DNA from: Candidatus Parcubacteria bacterium | GTDB taxonomy: Bacteria > Patescibacteriota > Saccharimonadia > Saccharimonadales > Saccharimonadaceae | Assembly: GCA_023391075.1 (NCBI GenBank) | Contig: JAEWBQ010000019.1 | Location: 7,530 to 71,529, forward strand | DNA: 64,000 nucleotides | Direction: 5' to 3' | Shown here: positions 35,054 to 44,500 of the stretch, in pieces | Position numbering within the stretch: position 1 is the stretch's first letter | Layout of the letters: the number at the start of each line of letters is the position of its first letter | Position numbers and translations under genes: made by a program | Notes under the pieces: model-generated | Seen by the model: the letters and a program-made list of their open reading frames with translations, nothing else | The model's database searches: none | What the model was told of the DNA's origin: nothing

Positions 35054-35833
35054 ATGCGCATCCTTCTCCATAGCTCCAAGACCATGAAACCCGAAGCCAC
35101 ACGGGTGCACGAACTCACCGTGCCGTCGTATCTCGACCAGGCCGGACAGCTGCAGAACGTGTTGAAGAACCTGAGCCAGCACGACATTGCGCGCATCATG
35201 CAGCTCACTGAACCGCTCGCCGCCGCCACACGACAGCTCATTCGGGAGTGGAACGATACAAGTGAGGGCACGGCCGCCGCGTTAACTTTTCGGGGCGACA
35301 TATACAGCGGCCTGTCGGCAGGGCAGTGGAGCAGTAACGACGCAGAATTCGCGCAAACACATCTCCTCATTTTGTCGGGACTTTATGGACTGCTTCGGCC
35401 GTTTGACGCCGTCAAACCCTACCGGCTCGAAATGGGCTACAAACTGCAGGTCGACAGCCGCACTCGACTCGACGCGTTTTGGCAGCAGCAACTGGCCGGA
35501 GTGCTTGACCTTACGGATACACATATCAATCTCACTGCTAACGAATATTTCAAAGTCATCAAGCATCAGCTTAGTTGCGCCACGGTCATCTCACCAAAAT
35601 TCCTGACTATCAGTCCCAAAACTGGGGAGCCGACATTTGTCACCGTCCACGCCAAAATCGCCCGCGGATCATTTGCGAACTGGCTGATCACAAACAAAGT
35701 TGACGATCCCGCTCGCCTAAGCGACTACACTGAGCTCAATTATCAATACGACGAAGCCTTAAGTACTGAACACGAGCCAGTCTTCGTTTGCCAGGAATTT
35801 GGCGGCCTCGGGCTGAGTGTGCGGCTGAAGTAA
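35054..35833 (+). CDS. yaaA: YaaA-family peroxide stress protein
   Basis: The 259-residue protein matches YaaA/DUF328: a start at MRILLHSSKTM, the hallmark LSGLYGLLRPFDAVKPYRLEMG near 107-128, NLTANEYFKVI, and a C-terminal domain with a basic FANWLI segment. In E. coli YaaA limits iron-driven oxidative damage and binds DNA. It is codirectional with the small membrane protein upstream. A GCG-rich leader without an obvious ribosome binding site precedes the ATG. Confidence 0.92.
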   Translation: MRILLHSSKTMKPEATRVHELTVPSYLDQAGQLQNVLKNLSQHDIARIMQLTEPLAAATRQLIREWNDTSEGTAAALTFRGDIYSGLSAGQWSSNDAEFAQTHLLILSGLYGLLRPFDAVKPYRLEMGYKLQVDSRTRLDAFWQQQLAGVLDLTDTHINLTANEYFKVIKHQLSCATVISPKFLTISPKTGEPTFVTVHAKIARGSFANWLITNKVDDPARLSDYTELNYQYDEALSTEHEPVFVCQEFGGLGLSVRLK

Positions 35834-35898
35834 GTAAGCCAAGGGTCGCATAATCACCTCACGGCGGCCGCTAGTGTGCGTCGCGATTTACGCCTACG

Positions 35899-36753
35899 CT
35901 ATCCCTGCAGTTTGGCTAATACTTCGTCAGGATTCTGGGCGGTTAGTATAGCCGAGTAGGAGTCTGGTGAAATGAGGCGGCCATCAGCCAGCTGCTTCTT
36001 TTTGAAGCGGGCATTTTTGTGACTTTCACGATACGCAACCTCCACGCCACCGTATCTCTCCATCGTCTGGAGAAGTGCATACGCCTGGAGAGCAAAGGCG
36101 CCCCGCACTTTGTAATAGCGATTGATATCATGCTCTTTCGTGACCGCAAACCGGTCAGGCAGCAAGCCGCTCAAGCCAGCGTCAGCAATTCCTAGATTTT
36201 GGGCAATCGGCGTATAGTACACAGCCCCATTTGGTTTTAATACGCGCAGCGGCTCCAGCACCGAACGAGCCGCTTCGGCTGGCGAATCAGCCCAAAAGTT
36301 CGTCGAATACGTCACGAATACTGAATCATAGCTGGCGGGCTCGAGACCGCTACCCAACAGATCATAGCCATCGCCTTCGACGGCAGTGATATTTGGCCGC
36401 TCCGGAACATGCAGCAACATCTCTGGATCATTTTCGAGAACAGTCACATGCGTTGACTTGTCTTTCGCAACGTCACCCGCAAACACCCCGCGTCCGCCGC
36501 CGATGTCAAGAATACGCTGCCCACGCAGTGCCTTCGAGAGTTGTGTCGTCGAAACTCCTAGCTTTACCGCAACATCAGCCTTTGATCGGCCGTCAGAGTA
36601 GTTCTCGTCATCGCGCGTCGAATCACGAATGCCACGGTAGTGCATGAGATCAACATCGCTAACCTCTACCTTGCCGTGCAAGGTAGCAAGAAGGCGCTGC
36701 ACGTCCCTCGACACCTGCTCGCGTGCCAGCGAATCGTTAGGTATTTCACTCAT
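35899..36753 (-). CDS. Class I SAM-dependent methyltransferase
   Basis: The 284-residue protein has a helical N-terminal region (about 1-75) and a Rossmann methyltransferase fold: motif I ILDIGGGRGVFAGD, an acidic end of strand 2 (VTVLEND), and motif IV-like SVFVTYSTNFW. The substrate is unknown. TTGACC, a 17-base spacer and TAAAAT lie ten bases before ATG 36753, which I take as the start; an in-frame ATG at 36792 is upstream of that promoter. Confidence 0.85.
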   Translation of the reverse strand: MSEIPNDSLAREQVSRDVQRLLATLHGKVEVSDVDLMHYRGIRDSTRDDENYSDGRSKADVAVKLGVSTTQLSKALRGQRILDIGGGRGVFAGDVAKDKSTHVTVLENDPEMLLHVPERPNITAVEGDGYDLLGSGLEPASYDSVFVTYSTNFWADSPAEAARSVLEPLRVLKPNGAVYYTPIAQNLGIADAGLSGLLPDRFAVTKEHDINRYYKVRGAFALQAYALLQTMERYGGVEVAYRESHKNARFKKKQLADGRLISPDSYSAILTAQNPDEVLAKLQG

Positions 36754-36932
36754 AGTATTCAATATTTTAACATCATGTACGTATTTGGTCAATTTTACGT
36801 CAAGACGGGGTCGTGGATATCACTTTGCCTCGCCGATTATTTGAAAAGGAAATGCCATGCTTTTTCTTTGCTGGAGTTAGTGGATGGGTTTCAGGAAGAA
36901 ATGATAATCCCGGCACGGGTCACCGCATGCGA

Positions 36933-37226
36933 TCATTGAGCTTTACGAGAGCGAGTTGCATACAGCATGAGCAACGCACCGATCACCAACAGAATGAGGA
37001 CTAGGCCGAGATCATAAAAGATATATTGAAAACCCAACCCACCACATTGATGCCATCCTGCACCTACTTGGTCAGGCTTGCCGCCGCATTCAATCCAATG
37101 AAATAACTTCGGAGAATAGATAAGTACAAAAGGAGTAGCCGCAAACAGCAACAACGAGAAGATTATTAAGGCCTTTGATCCATTTCGCATTTTAGTCAGT
37201 TTTGTTTTTCTAACACCGCTTGCCAT
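36933..37226 (-). CDS. Two-span membrane protein of unknown function
   Basis: A 97-residue protein with a basic N-terminus, hydrophobic helices at about 18-38 and 69-88, and an outer loop with two Cys (ECGGKPDQ, HQCGGLGF) that could form a disulfide. The local sequence is more AT-rich than the surrounding genes, which may mean recent acquisition or weak selection. No family recognised. The 140 bases upstream of 36933 hold nothing I can identify. Confidence 0.55.
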   Translation of the reverse strand: MASGVRKTKLTKMRNGSKALIIFSLLLFAATPFVLIYSPKLFHWIECGGKPDQVGAGWHQCGGLGFQYIFYDLGLVLILLVIGALLMLYATRSRKAQ

Positions 37227-37283
37227 GTTCGTATTGTAACAAAAATAGACTCCCGAAGAGATCTATTTTAAGCATAAGCTCTA

Positions 37284-37415
37284 TGGCTGGGCTGGAGGAA
37301 TATCGCTTTGCTCCTCCGCTTGTTTGCAAAATAAGCTAGCTAATTTTGCTTCACGGCGCTTCGCCGAACCCCGCGTTGTTTTGCATTGCAAAACTCGGGG
37401 GCTCAAATCACACTG
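37284..37415. repeat. Series of hairpins with a copy of the tRNA-Gln 3' end
   Basis: Bases 37284-37297 repeat GGCTGGGCTGGAGG, the 3' end of the neighbouring tRNA-Gln gene in the same orientation. Then come four perfect or near-perfect hairpins: GGAGG/CCTCC, GCAAAAT/ATTTTGC, CGGCG/CGCCG, and a longer one with CCCCG/CGGGG and GTTTTGC/GCAAAAC. No protein frame explains them. They may be tRNA-derived debris or a cluster of processing or termination signals. Confidence 0.5.
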
Positions 37416-37416
37416 A

Positions 37417-37458
37417 GCCAAGAAAAAAGAAGGTGCGATGACCTTCTTTTTTCTTGGC
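37417..37458 (-). terminator. Terminator of tRNA-Gln
   Basis: An 18-bp perfect inverted repeat (37417-37434 with 37441-37458, 6-base loop) contains runs of A and T, so it can work in both directions. Its right arm includes the encoded CCA end of the tRNA. Confidence 0.8.
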
Positions 37459-37529
37459 TGGGCTGGAGGGATTCGAACCCCCGAATGCCAGGACCAAAAC
37501 CTGGTGCCTTACCACTTGGCGACAGCCCA
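37455..37529 (-). tRNA. tRNA-Gln (anticodon TTG), CCA encoded
   Basis: The minus strand folds into a canonical cloverleaf: acceptor TGGGCTG/CAGCCCA, D arm with AAGTGGTAAGG, anticodon stem CCAGG/CCTGG with loop TTTTGGT (anticodon TTG), and T arm GGGGGTTCGAATCCC. Discriminator G and a genomically encoded CCA follow. Fragments of the same tRNA lie on both sides. Confidence 0.95.
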
Positions 37530-37634
37530 ATGTGTAGTGAACGTGCGTCTCATTATCGCAGATAACTTGCGGTGGTTTTGGTCCAGGACCATATTTTATT
37601 CTTCGTGCTTTTGCCGGAAGCAAAAGCTGCGGGG

Positions 37635-37664
37635 CTGGTGCCCTACCACTTGGCGACAGCCCAA
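37635..37664 (-). repeat. Truncated copy of the 5' half of tRNA-Gln
   Basis: Thirty bases match the tRNA-Gln 5' half (37501-37530) with one mismatch, in the same orientation. The copy stops before the anticodon. Between the copies, bases near 37573-37583 match the anticodon-arm sequence GGTTTTGGTCC in inverted orientation, and a GCTTTTGC/GCAAAAGC hairpin lies at about 37608-37627. Confidence 0.75.
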
Positions 37665-37742
37665 TAACGTATTTAAACGCCATAGTATTGTACCATATGC
37701 CGCCCCAGGTGAAAAAGGGGAGGGAATGATACAATAGAGGGA

Positions 37743-39044
37743 ATGACTAAAAAATCTTTTCCTATCGTAGAACTAACCCTTGATAAAATCGTCGGCGGCG
37801 GCCAAGCCCTGGGCGACCTGGACTATGGCAAAAAAGCCTTTGTCTGGGGCGGCTTACCTGGCGAGAAAGTTGTCGTACAATTGACCAAAAAGAAGTCGAG
37901 CTTCGTCGAGGGCGTGGTAACCGAAGTACTTGAAGCCAGCGATGAGCGCGTCGAGCCTGTCGATGCCACCAGCTACCTGTCGACGAGTCCATGGCAAATC
38001 ATGAAATTTGATGCCGAGCAGCACTACAAATCAGCGCTGATAGAAGAAGCGTTCGAGTTGCACGACATCGTGCTGCCGGAAGCGATCGAGGTCTACACCG
38101 ACGGACACGAATACGGCTACCGCAACAAAATCGAGTTCAGCTTCTGGTGGGACAAAGAAGTAGGACAGCTTGACCTGGCGTTCTTCCGCCGCGGCACGCA
38201 CGGCAAGATTCCTGTCGACGGCAGCAGCCTGGCGAACGACGCGATCAACCGCGCCGCGCACTCAATCCGCGACACGCTCCGCGCCCGCGACATGCAGGCG
38301 TTTCCGCTCAAAACATTGCTTATCCGTTGCAACCGCCAAGGCGACGTCGCTGCCCAACTGTACGTCAAAGACGAGATGTTTGATGCGTTCACCGAAGACG
38401 AACTACGTGACCTAGGTATCGCCGGCTTTGAACTGATTTTCTCCAATCCAAAGAGCCCAGCCAGCGTCATCACGAAGCGCCTGCAGGCGTGGGGCGAGAC
38501 GACGCTCGCCGACACGATTCTCGACGTGCCGTTTAGCTATGCCGTCGAAGGGTTTTTCCAGATCAACCTGCCCGTCTACGAGCAGGCGCTACGTAACATG
38601 CAGCAGTGGATTCCAGCCGACAAGCCGGCCGTCGACCTGTATAGTGGCGTCGGCACGATCGGTCTGACCATCGGCGGCGACAACATCACCATGGTGGAAA
38701 TCAATGAACACGCTGTCCGTGAAATGGAGCGCAACATCACAGCCCTGCAGCGCGAGCAAGCCGCCAAAGCGATCCTGGCACCGAGCGAAAGCGCCCTAGA
38801 GCATATTACCGGCGACGCCACGATCATCGTAGACCCACCACGCGCCGGCCTGCACGACGACGTCGTCGCAAAGCTGCTCGAAACGACACCGAGCCGCATC
38901 GTCTACCTGAGCTGCAACCCGGTCACACAGGCCCGTGACGTCGCCAAGCTCGCCGAAAAATACGGCATCCGGGCGCACCGCGGCTACAACTTCTTCCCGC
39001 GCACGCCACATATCGAGCACCTGGTGGTCCTCGACCTCAAATAA
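37743..39044 (+). CDS. TrmA/RlmD-family RNA uracil-5-methyltransferase
   Basis: A 433-residue enzyme that methylates C5 of a uridine in tRNA or 23S rRNA. An N-terminal TRAM domain (about 1-62) precedes the methyltransferase domain, with DLYSGVGTIGL (SAM binding), IVDPPRAGL, and the catalytic Cys in YLSCNPVTQARD. The iron-sulfur Cys cluster that RlmD-type enzymes carry after the TRAM domain is absent (YLSTSPWQ instead), so it may be functionally closer to the cluster-less members. TACAAT lies seven bases before the ATG. Confidence 0.92.
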   Translation: MTKKSFPIVELTLDKIVGGGQALGDLDYGKKAFVWGGLPGEKVVVQLTKKKSSFVEGVVTEVLEASDERVEPVDATSYLSTSPWQIMKFDAEQHYKSALIEEAFELHDIVLPEAIEVYTDGHEYGYRNKIEFSFWWDKEVGQLDLAFFRRGTHGKIPVDGSSLANDAINRAAHSIRDTLRARDMQAFPLKTLLIRCNRQGDVAAQLYVKDEMFDAFTEDELRDLGIAGFELIFSNPKSPASVITKRLQAWGETTLADTILDVPFSYAVEGFFQINLPVYEQALRNMQQWIPADKPAVDLYSGVGTIGLTIGGDNITMVEINEHAVREMERNITALQREQAAKAILAPSESALEHITGDATIIVDPPRAGLHDDVVAKLLETTPSRIVYLSCNPVTQARDVAKLAEKYGIRAHRGYNFFPRTPHIEHLVVLDLK

Positions 39045-39084
39045 CATTGTCATACGTCGTGCTTTTCTCTACACTAGGACTAGC

Positions 39085-40566
39085 ATGAAAAACAAAAGCG
39101 CTTTCACCATTATCGAACTTATGGTCGTGATTGTTGTGATCGCGCTGCTCGTCACCATCGCGACTGTCACCCTTAATAGCGTCCAGCAGCAGGCCCGCGA
39201 CAGCCGGCGCGCGTCAAACGCCACAACGGTTGCCGAAGCGCTCGAGAAGTACTTCACCAAAAACGGCGAGTACCCCAGCGTCCCCCAGATGACCAGTTCC
39301 AACGGCTCAAGCGTTCAAACGCTCCTGGGTCTTCAAAACGGCAACAGTTTGATAGCGCCGAATTCACCGCTCAACACTTCGAACTCCTGGGTAGCCGGTG
39401 GATCCGGCCTCCCAAACGCGACCTCGACGATGACCTACTCGGGTAATACCGACAGCACGGCGTCATGTACGAGCGGTACCACGTCGAGCGATGCCTGCAC
39501 CGATTTCAAAATTCAGTATTACAACGAGCAGGACAAGACCGTGACGACAGTTTACAGCCGCCACACCAGCTCAACACTCGCCGCGGTCAACCCGGATGCA
39601 CCGGTCAGCGCGCCGACTATCACCACGTCATATAGCAGCCCAAATCTCCTCGCATCAGCCTCGACAGTCAGCTGTCCAGCCGGCGGCAGCCCGCAGTGGG
39701 CGTTTCAGTCCCGCACCAATAACGGTGCATGGTCCAGCTGGAGCGCATACGGTTCGTCGGCCACCTACACGGTCAACGCTCCTTCACAAGGAACACTGTA
39801 CGGGTTCCAGGTAAAACAACGCTGCTACGTGAATGGCACCAACAGCACCGACTCACCGACGAGTGCGGAGGCGACCTATACCCAGCCCGTCGTCACCGTA
39901 CCAAGTGTGCCAGCACCATATACGCTGCAGCCACTCGTGCCATATGGCAATACTACCAGCGTCTGTATGGATGTCTACCAAGCAGGAGGCGCCGGCTCGG
40001 CGATACAGATGTGGAGCTGTAGCGGAAATGCTCAGCAGTTATGGGCCTGGAACAGCAATGACGGCACGCTGCGTCCAAGCTACAACCTGAACCTATGCGC
40101 TACCAGCACCGGTCACGGCACGCAGATGACCGTCCAAACCTGTGATGGCTCAACCCTGCGCAAATTCTCACAATCAGCAAGCGCCCAGTACATCGTGGCA
40201 GCAAATGGCTGGTGTATCGACGATGCGAACTGGGGTACGTCAAACGGCACCTCTATCGGTACCTGGGACTGCAATGGCGGTACCGCTCAATCATGGAACC
40301 CACAGGGGACACAGGTTACCTGGAAGTGGCCTGGCTCCACCGGCTGTCCGGCAACCGCAAGTACCGTTCAGTATCAATTCAATTATCAGACATCAGGCGG
40401 CATCACAGATTCGGGCTGGTTAACGCCAACTACCAGCACGAGCACGCCGCGGACAGTGTCAAAGGGCTACTCGTACAATACGCAAGTTCAAGCTCGTTGC
40501 GTCAGTTCATATGCGAACGGACCATGGAGCGCGACCGGCCAGGCTAACATCCAGGTCGGCAACTAA
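39085..40566 (+). CDS. Type IV pilin-like protein carrying a ricin-type lectin domain
   Basis: A 493-residue protein. The N-terminus MKNKSA/FTIIELMVVIVV is a class III-type prepilin signal with cleavage after Ala6 (Gly is usual) and Glu at mature position 5, followed by the hydrophobic pilin helix and a pilin-like head (about 30-170). Residues of about 280-408 form a ricin B-type beta-trefoil (NTTSVCMDVYQAGG, AQQLWAW, AQSWNP). It is flanked by two similar beta-sandwich modules (about 190-278 and 410-493) with related patterns ending in RCY or RCVSSY. It would be displayed on a pilus as a sugar-binding adhesin. TACACT lies nine bases before ATG 39085. Confidence 0.87.
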   Translation: MKNKSAFTIIELMVVIVVIALLVTIATVTLNSVQQQARDSRRASNATTVAEALEKYFTKNGEYPSVPQMTSSNGSSVQTLLGLQNGNSLIAPNSPLNTSNSWVAGGSGLPNATSTMTYSGNTDSTASCTSGTTSSDACTDFKIQYYNEQDKTVTTVYSRHTSSTLAAVNPDAPVSAPTITTSYSSPNLLASASTVSCPAGGSPQWAFQSRTNNGAWSSWSAYGSSATYTVNAPSQGTLYGFQVKQRCYVNGTNSTDSPTSAEATYTQPVVTVPSVPAPYTLQPLVPYGNTTSVCMDVYQAGGAGSAIQMWSCSGNAQQLWAWNSNDGTLRPSYNLNLCATSTGHGTQMTVQTCDGSTLRKFSQSASAQYIVAANGWCIDDANWGTSNGTSIGTWDCNGGTAQSWNPQGTQVTWKWPGSTGCPATASTVQYQFNYQTSGGITDSGWLTPTTSTSTPRTVSKGYSYNTQVQARCVSSYANGPWSATGQANIQVGN

Positions 40567-40587
40567 CGGATAGGAAGGGGGTAATTT

Positions 40588-40941
40588 ATGGCTCGTCTCA
40601 ATACAACAGCATTGATCATTGGCAGCGCCATCGTGGTCATCGTCCTCGCGGGCGCGGGAACCTACGCGGCGCTCCGCTACTTCAAGCCGGCCGGCCTGAA
40701 GCCACTTGCCGGACAAAGTTCAACATCTGCCACGTCATCGACACCACAGACGGGCGATGACGCCCGCAAGCAGGCCGAGCAGTATATGCAAGCCGGCAAC
40801 CTGCCTCAAGCTAAAAACGCCTACCAAAAGGCGTACGATGATTATACGAGCGAAAAAAACACACCCGCCGCAGCCGATGCAAAAATCCAGATAGAAATCA
40901 TCGAGTCAAAGCTCAGCAAACAAAGCAATACGCACCCATAG
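40588..40941 (+). CDS. Membrane-anchored TPR-like protein next to the lectin-pilin
   Basis: A 117-residue protein with one N-terminal membrane helix (about 8-30), a Ser/Thr-rich linker, and a C-terminal helical pair (ARKQAEQYMQAGNLPQAKNA, YQKAYDDYTSE) that reads like a single tetratricopeptide repeat. It starts 21 bases after the lectin-pilin stop with a GGAAGGGGG ribosome binding site, so the two are very probably cotranscribed. A role in pilus assembly or anchoring is inferred from position only. Confidence 0.7.
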   Translation: MARLNTTALIIGSAIVVIVLAGAGTYAALRYFKPAGLKPLAGQSSTSATSSTPQTGDDARKQAEQYMQAGNLPQAKNAYQKAYDDYTSEKNTPAAADAKIQIEIIESKLSKQSNTHP

Positions 40942-40944
40942 TTA

Positions 40945-41433
40945 TCAGCTTGTTTTGATACGTCGGTAGGCGAATTTGGCACCGACACGCCATGAACCGC
41001 GGCTGTCGCTGTCGAACTGATAAATTTCACCGGCTTTTACTTCGCTGATCAGCACGAGCGCAGGATTGTAGGGTGCGAGCGTCCGGTAAAACACGATGTC
41101 ATCATCGCCGATGTGTTCGCGTCCAGGAAATACCGCACGGAATTTATCCCGACCGATCATGTCGAAATAATCCGGCTGGTTTTTGGGCGGGAAGTAGAGC
41201 TCCGCCTTGAGACCCATACGCGAAACGATTTTTTTGATATCGCTCAGGAGCAGCTTCGAGGTACCATGGACGTACACAAGCAGCTGTTTTTTCTTGGTCA
41301 GGAACACAGTTGCCGTCGCCGTGCGGCTGACCGGCGCGTCCCGCAAAATCACCTGGTCGACTTCTGCCACGAACCCAAAATAATCCTTTACCAGGCGCTC
41401 GAGTGCCAAATCACCATACATATCATCGGTCAT
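40945..41433 (-). CDS. Soluble protein of unknown function
   Basis: The 162-residue product shows alternating strands and helices: TATATVFLTKKKQLLVYVHG, KKIVSRMGLKAELYFPP, and a C-terminal beta-rich end (EIYQFDSDSRGSWRVGAKF). No known motif was recognised. Overlapping TACAAT boxes lie five or ten bases upstream of the ATG (leaderless). It is divergent from the UvrD-like gene and convergent with the pilin pair, with its stop three bases from theirs. Confidence 0.7.
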   Translation of the reverse strand: MTDDMYGDLALERLVKDYFGFVAEVDQVILRDAPVSRTATATVFLTKKKQLLVYVHGTSKLLLSDIKKIVSRMGLKAELYFPPKNQPDYFDMIGRDKFRAVFPGREHIGDDDIVFYRTLAPYNPALVLISEVKAGEIYQFDSDSRGSWRVGAKFAYRRIKTS

Positions 41434-41537
41434 ATCTGATTGTATTGTACCACCCTGGGGAAAGTTTGACAGGTAGGGACATGGTTTGCTTGGGCGACAG
41501 GTGAGCAGACCGCCAAAATAGCGTACAATAAGATGGT

Positions 41538-44500
41538 ATGGATTTTCCCAGCCGGTATAAAAAACTCAATGTCAATCAGCAGCAGGCGGTCGACCAAATC
41601 GACGGACCGGTCCTGGTTGTCGCCGGTCCCGGTACCGGCAAAACTGAGCTGCTCAGCATGCGCGCCGCCAACATCCTGCGCGAGACCGACACGCTGCCGG
41701 AAAACATTCTCTGCCTGACGTTTACCGAAAGTGGTGCAGCCGCCATGCGCGAACGCCTGGCGACAATCATCGGCAAGGATGCCTACCGGGTTGCCATCCA
41801 CACCTTCCATAGCTTCGGTACCGAAGTCATCAATCAGAATGCTGATTTCTTTTACCACGGCGCCCACTTCCGGGCCGCCGACGAGCTTAGCAGCTACGAA
41901 CTGCTGCGCGGCATTTTTGACGAGCTGCCGTATGACAGCCCGCTGGCGAGCAAGATGAACGGTGAGTATACCCATCTCGGCGATACGCTCTCTGTCATTG
42001 GCGAACTCAAAAAAAGCGGTCTGACGAGCGACGAGCTGCTCGCCGTCCTGGACGCCAACGACGCCGTGCTTGACGCGGTCGAATCCCAGCTCAGCGATAT
42101 TTTTGCCTCGAGGATCAGCAAGACGACTCCTGCGCTGCTCGTGCCGCTCGCCGAAAAGGTCGCTCAGATCGAAGCACCCGACTTGCCGGTTACCATCACA
42201 CCGCTAGCGACCGTCCTATCACTCGAAATCGCGCATGCCTACGACGACGCCCAGGCGACCGATTCGACCAAGCCGATCACCGCTTGGCGCAACAAATGGC
42301 TCGAAAAAGACGGCGACGGCAAATTCGTTTTCAAGGACCGAAAGCGCCACGCCAAGCTTCGCGCCGCCAGCTACGTCTACTACCAGTACCTGGCGCGCAT
42401 GCAGGAGGCCGAGCTGTATGACTTCGACGACATGATCCTGCGCGTCGTACACGCCCTCGAGGTATTTCCTGAACTGCGCTTCAACCTGCAGGAAAAGCAC
42501 CAATACATCATGGTCGACGAGTTCCAGGACACCAACATGGCCCAGATGCGCATTCTCTACAGCCTGACGAACAACGAAGCCAATGCCGGCCGGCCGAACA
42601 TCATGGCCGTAGGTGATGACGATCAGGCGATTTATAGCTTCCAGGGCGCAGACATCAGCAATATCTTCGGATTCGAGCAAATGTACCGCGATGTCAAAAT
42701 CATTAATCTCGTCGACAATTATCGCTCCAGCGCGCCAATTTTGGAGTCGGCCCGTAGCGTCATTCTGCAGGGTAGCAGCCGCCTCGAAGGAACCGTCAAT
42801 GGTGTCAATAAAGAACTGACCGCTCACCAGCCATCGACCGGCAGCGTCAGCCTGGTCGAAGCGCCGAGTATCGGCGACGAACGGCAGTTGCTTGTCGATG
42901 CCATCAAGCGCCAGATCACGGCAGGGGAGCAGCCTAGCAATATCGCCGTCCTGGCGCGCCGCCACCACGAGCTCGAAAAACTATTGCCATACTTCGAAGA
43001 CGCCGGGGTCAGCGTCAATTACGAACGACAAGACGACGTGCTCGACATCGAGCCGGTCAAACTGCTCGAGACGACTGCCCGGCTTGTCGTTGCACTTTAT
43101 GAATCCCGTCATGATGAAGTCGAAGCGCTTCTACCGGAAGTCATGAGTCATCCGGCCTGGAAATTTACCAGCGAAAGCATCTGGAAGCTCAGCCTGAGCG
43201 CGCACCGCAACCACGTCACCTGGATGGAATCAATGAGCACGCAGCCCGAATTCGTATCGTTTCATAGTTGGCTGACGAGCACCAGCAAGCGCGTCGGCAC
43301 TGAACCGCTCGAGCAGCTGATCGACGTTATTTTTGGCAGCCGCGCTCACCAAGTAGAAGACGACCCAACTGGAGAAGGCGAGAACGGCTCGTCACTGGCG
43401 GCAGAAGTATCGTTCCGCTCACCGCTGTTCGATTACTTTTTCTCTTCAGAAACGCTCGCCAAAACTCCCGATGAATATTTAGTATACCTCGAAGCGCTCC
43501 GCACTCTACGCGGCAAATTGCGCGACTATCAACCCGAAAGTACGCCGAACCTGCAGACCTTCATTACGTTTATCGATCTCCACCGTCAGCTCGGCTCACG
43601 CATCGCGAGTCTTCGCCCACATACCGAAGTCCGCCCTGATGCGGTTCACCTGATGACCGCACACAAGTCAAAGGGGCTGGAATTCGATACCGTCTACGTC
43701 ATCGGTGCGATCGATTCTGCCTGGGGTGAGCGCGTCCGAACACGCTCACGACTAATCAGCTACCCAGAAAACCTACCGCTCAGCCCAAGCGGTGACACGG
43801 TCGATGAGCGCCTCCGGCTTTTCTTTGTCGCCATGACGCGCGCCAAACAAAACCTGATCATCAGCTACAGCCTCTGCGACGACAACGCCAAGCCAACCGA
43901 ACGCGCCAGCTTCCTGATCGATACGACACTTCAGCCGGTCAAGCCGGTGCTGAGCGACGGCGCCAGCGAACTCATCCGCGACGCCGAGCGCCGCTGGTAC
44001 GAGCCGCTCCTGCATATATCACAGGGCACCATGCGCCAGCTCCTGCAGCCAACGCTCGACACCTACAAGCTTAGCGTCACACACCTCAATAACTTCCTCG
44101 ACGTCACTCGCGGCGGCCCCGAGAGCTTCCTACTGAATAATCTGCTGCGCTTCCCGCAGGCGATGGGCCCGAATGCCGCCTACGGTTCTGCGATCCACAA
44201 GACCCTGCAGCGGGCGCACGCCCACCTCAGCGCGACCGGGGAACACCGGCCTATCGAAGATATCCTGCACGATTTCGAAACGAACCTTCGCGAAATGCAT
44301 CTGTCCGAAGCGGATTATGAGCAGTTTCATCAGCGCGGCGGCGATGTCCTGACGGCATTTTTGGAGCAAAAATACAGCTCATTCAAACCAGAGCAAAAAG
44401 TCGAGCTGAACTTCGCAGGGCAGGGGTCGATGATCGGCGACGCACGACTGACTGGCGCGCTCGACCTCGTCGACATTGACCGCGAAGAGCAGGTCATGAT

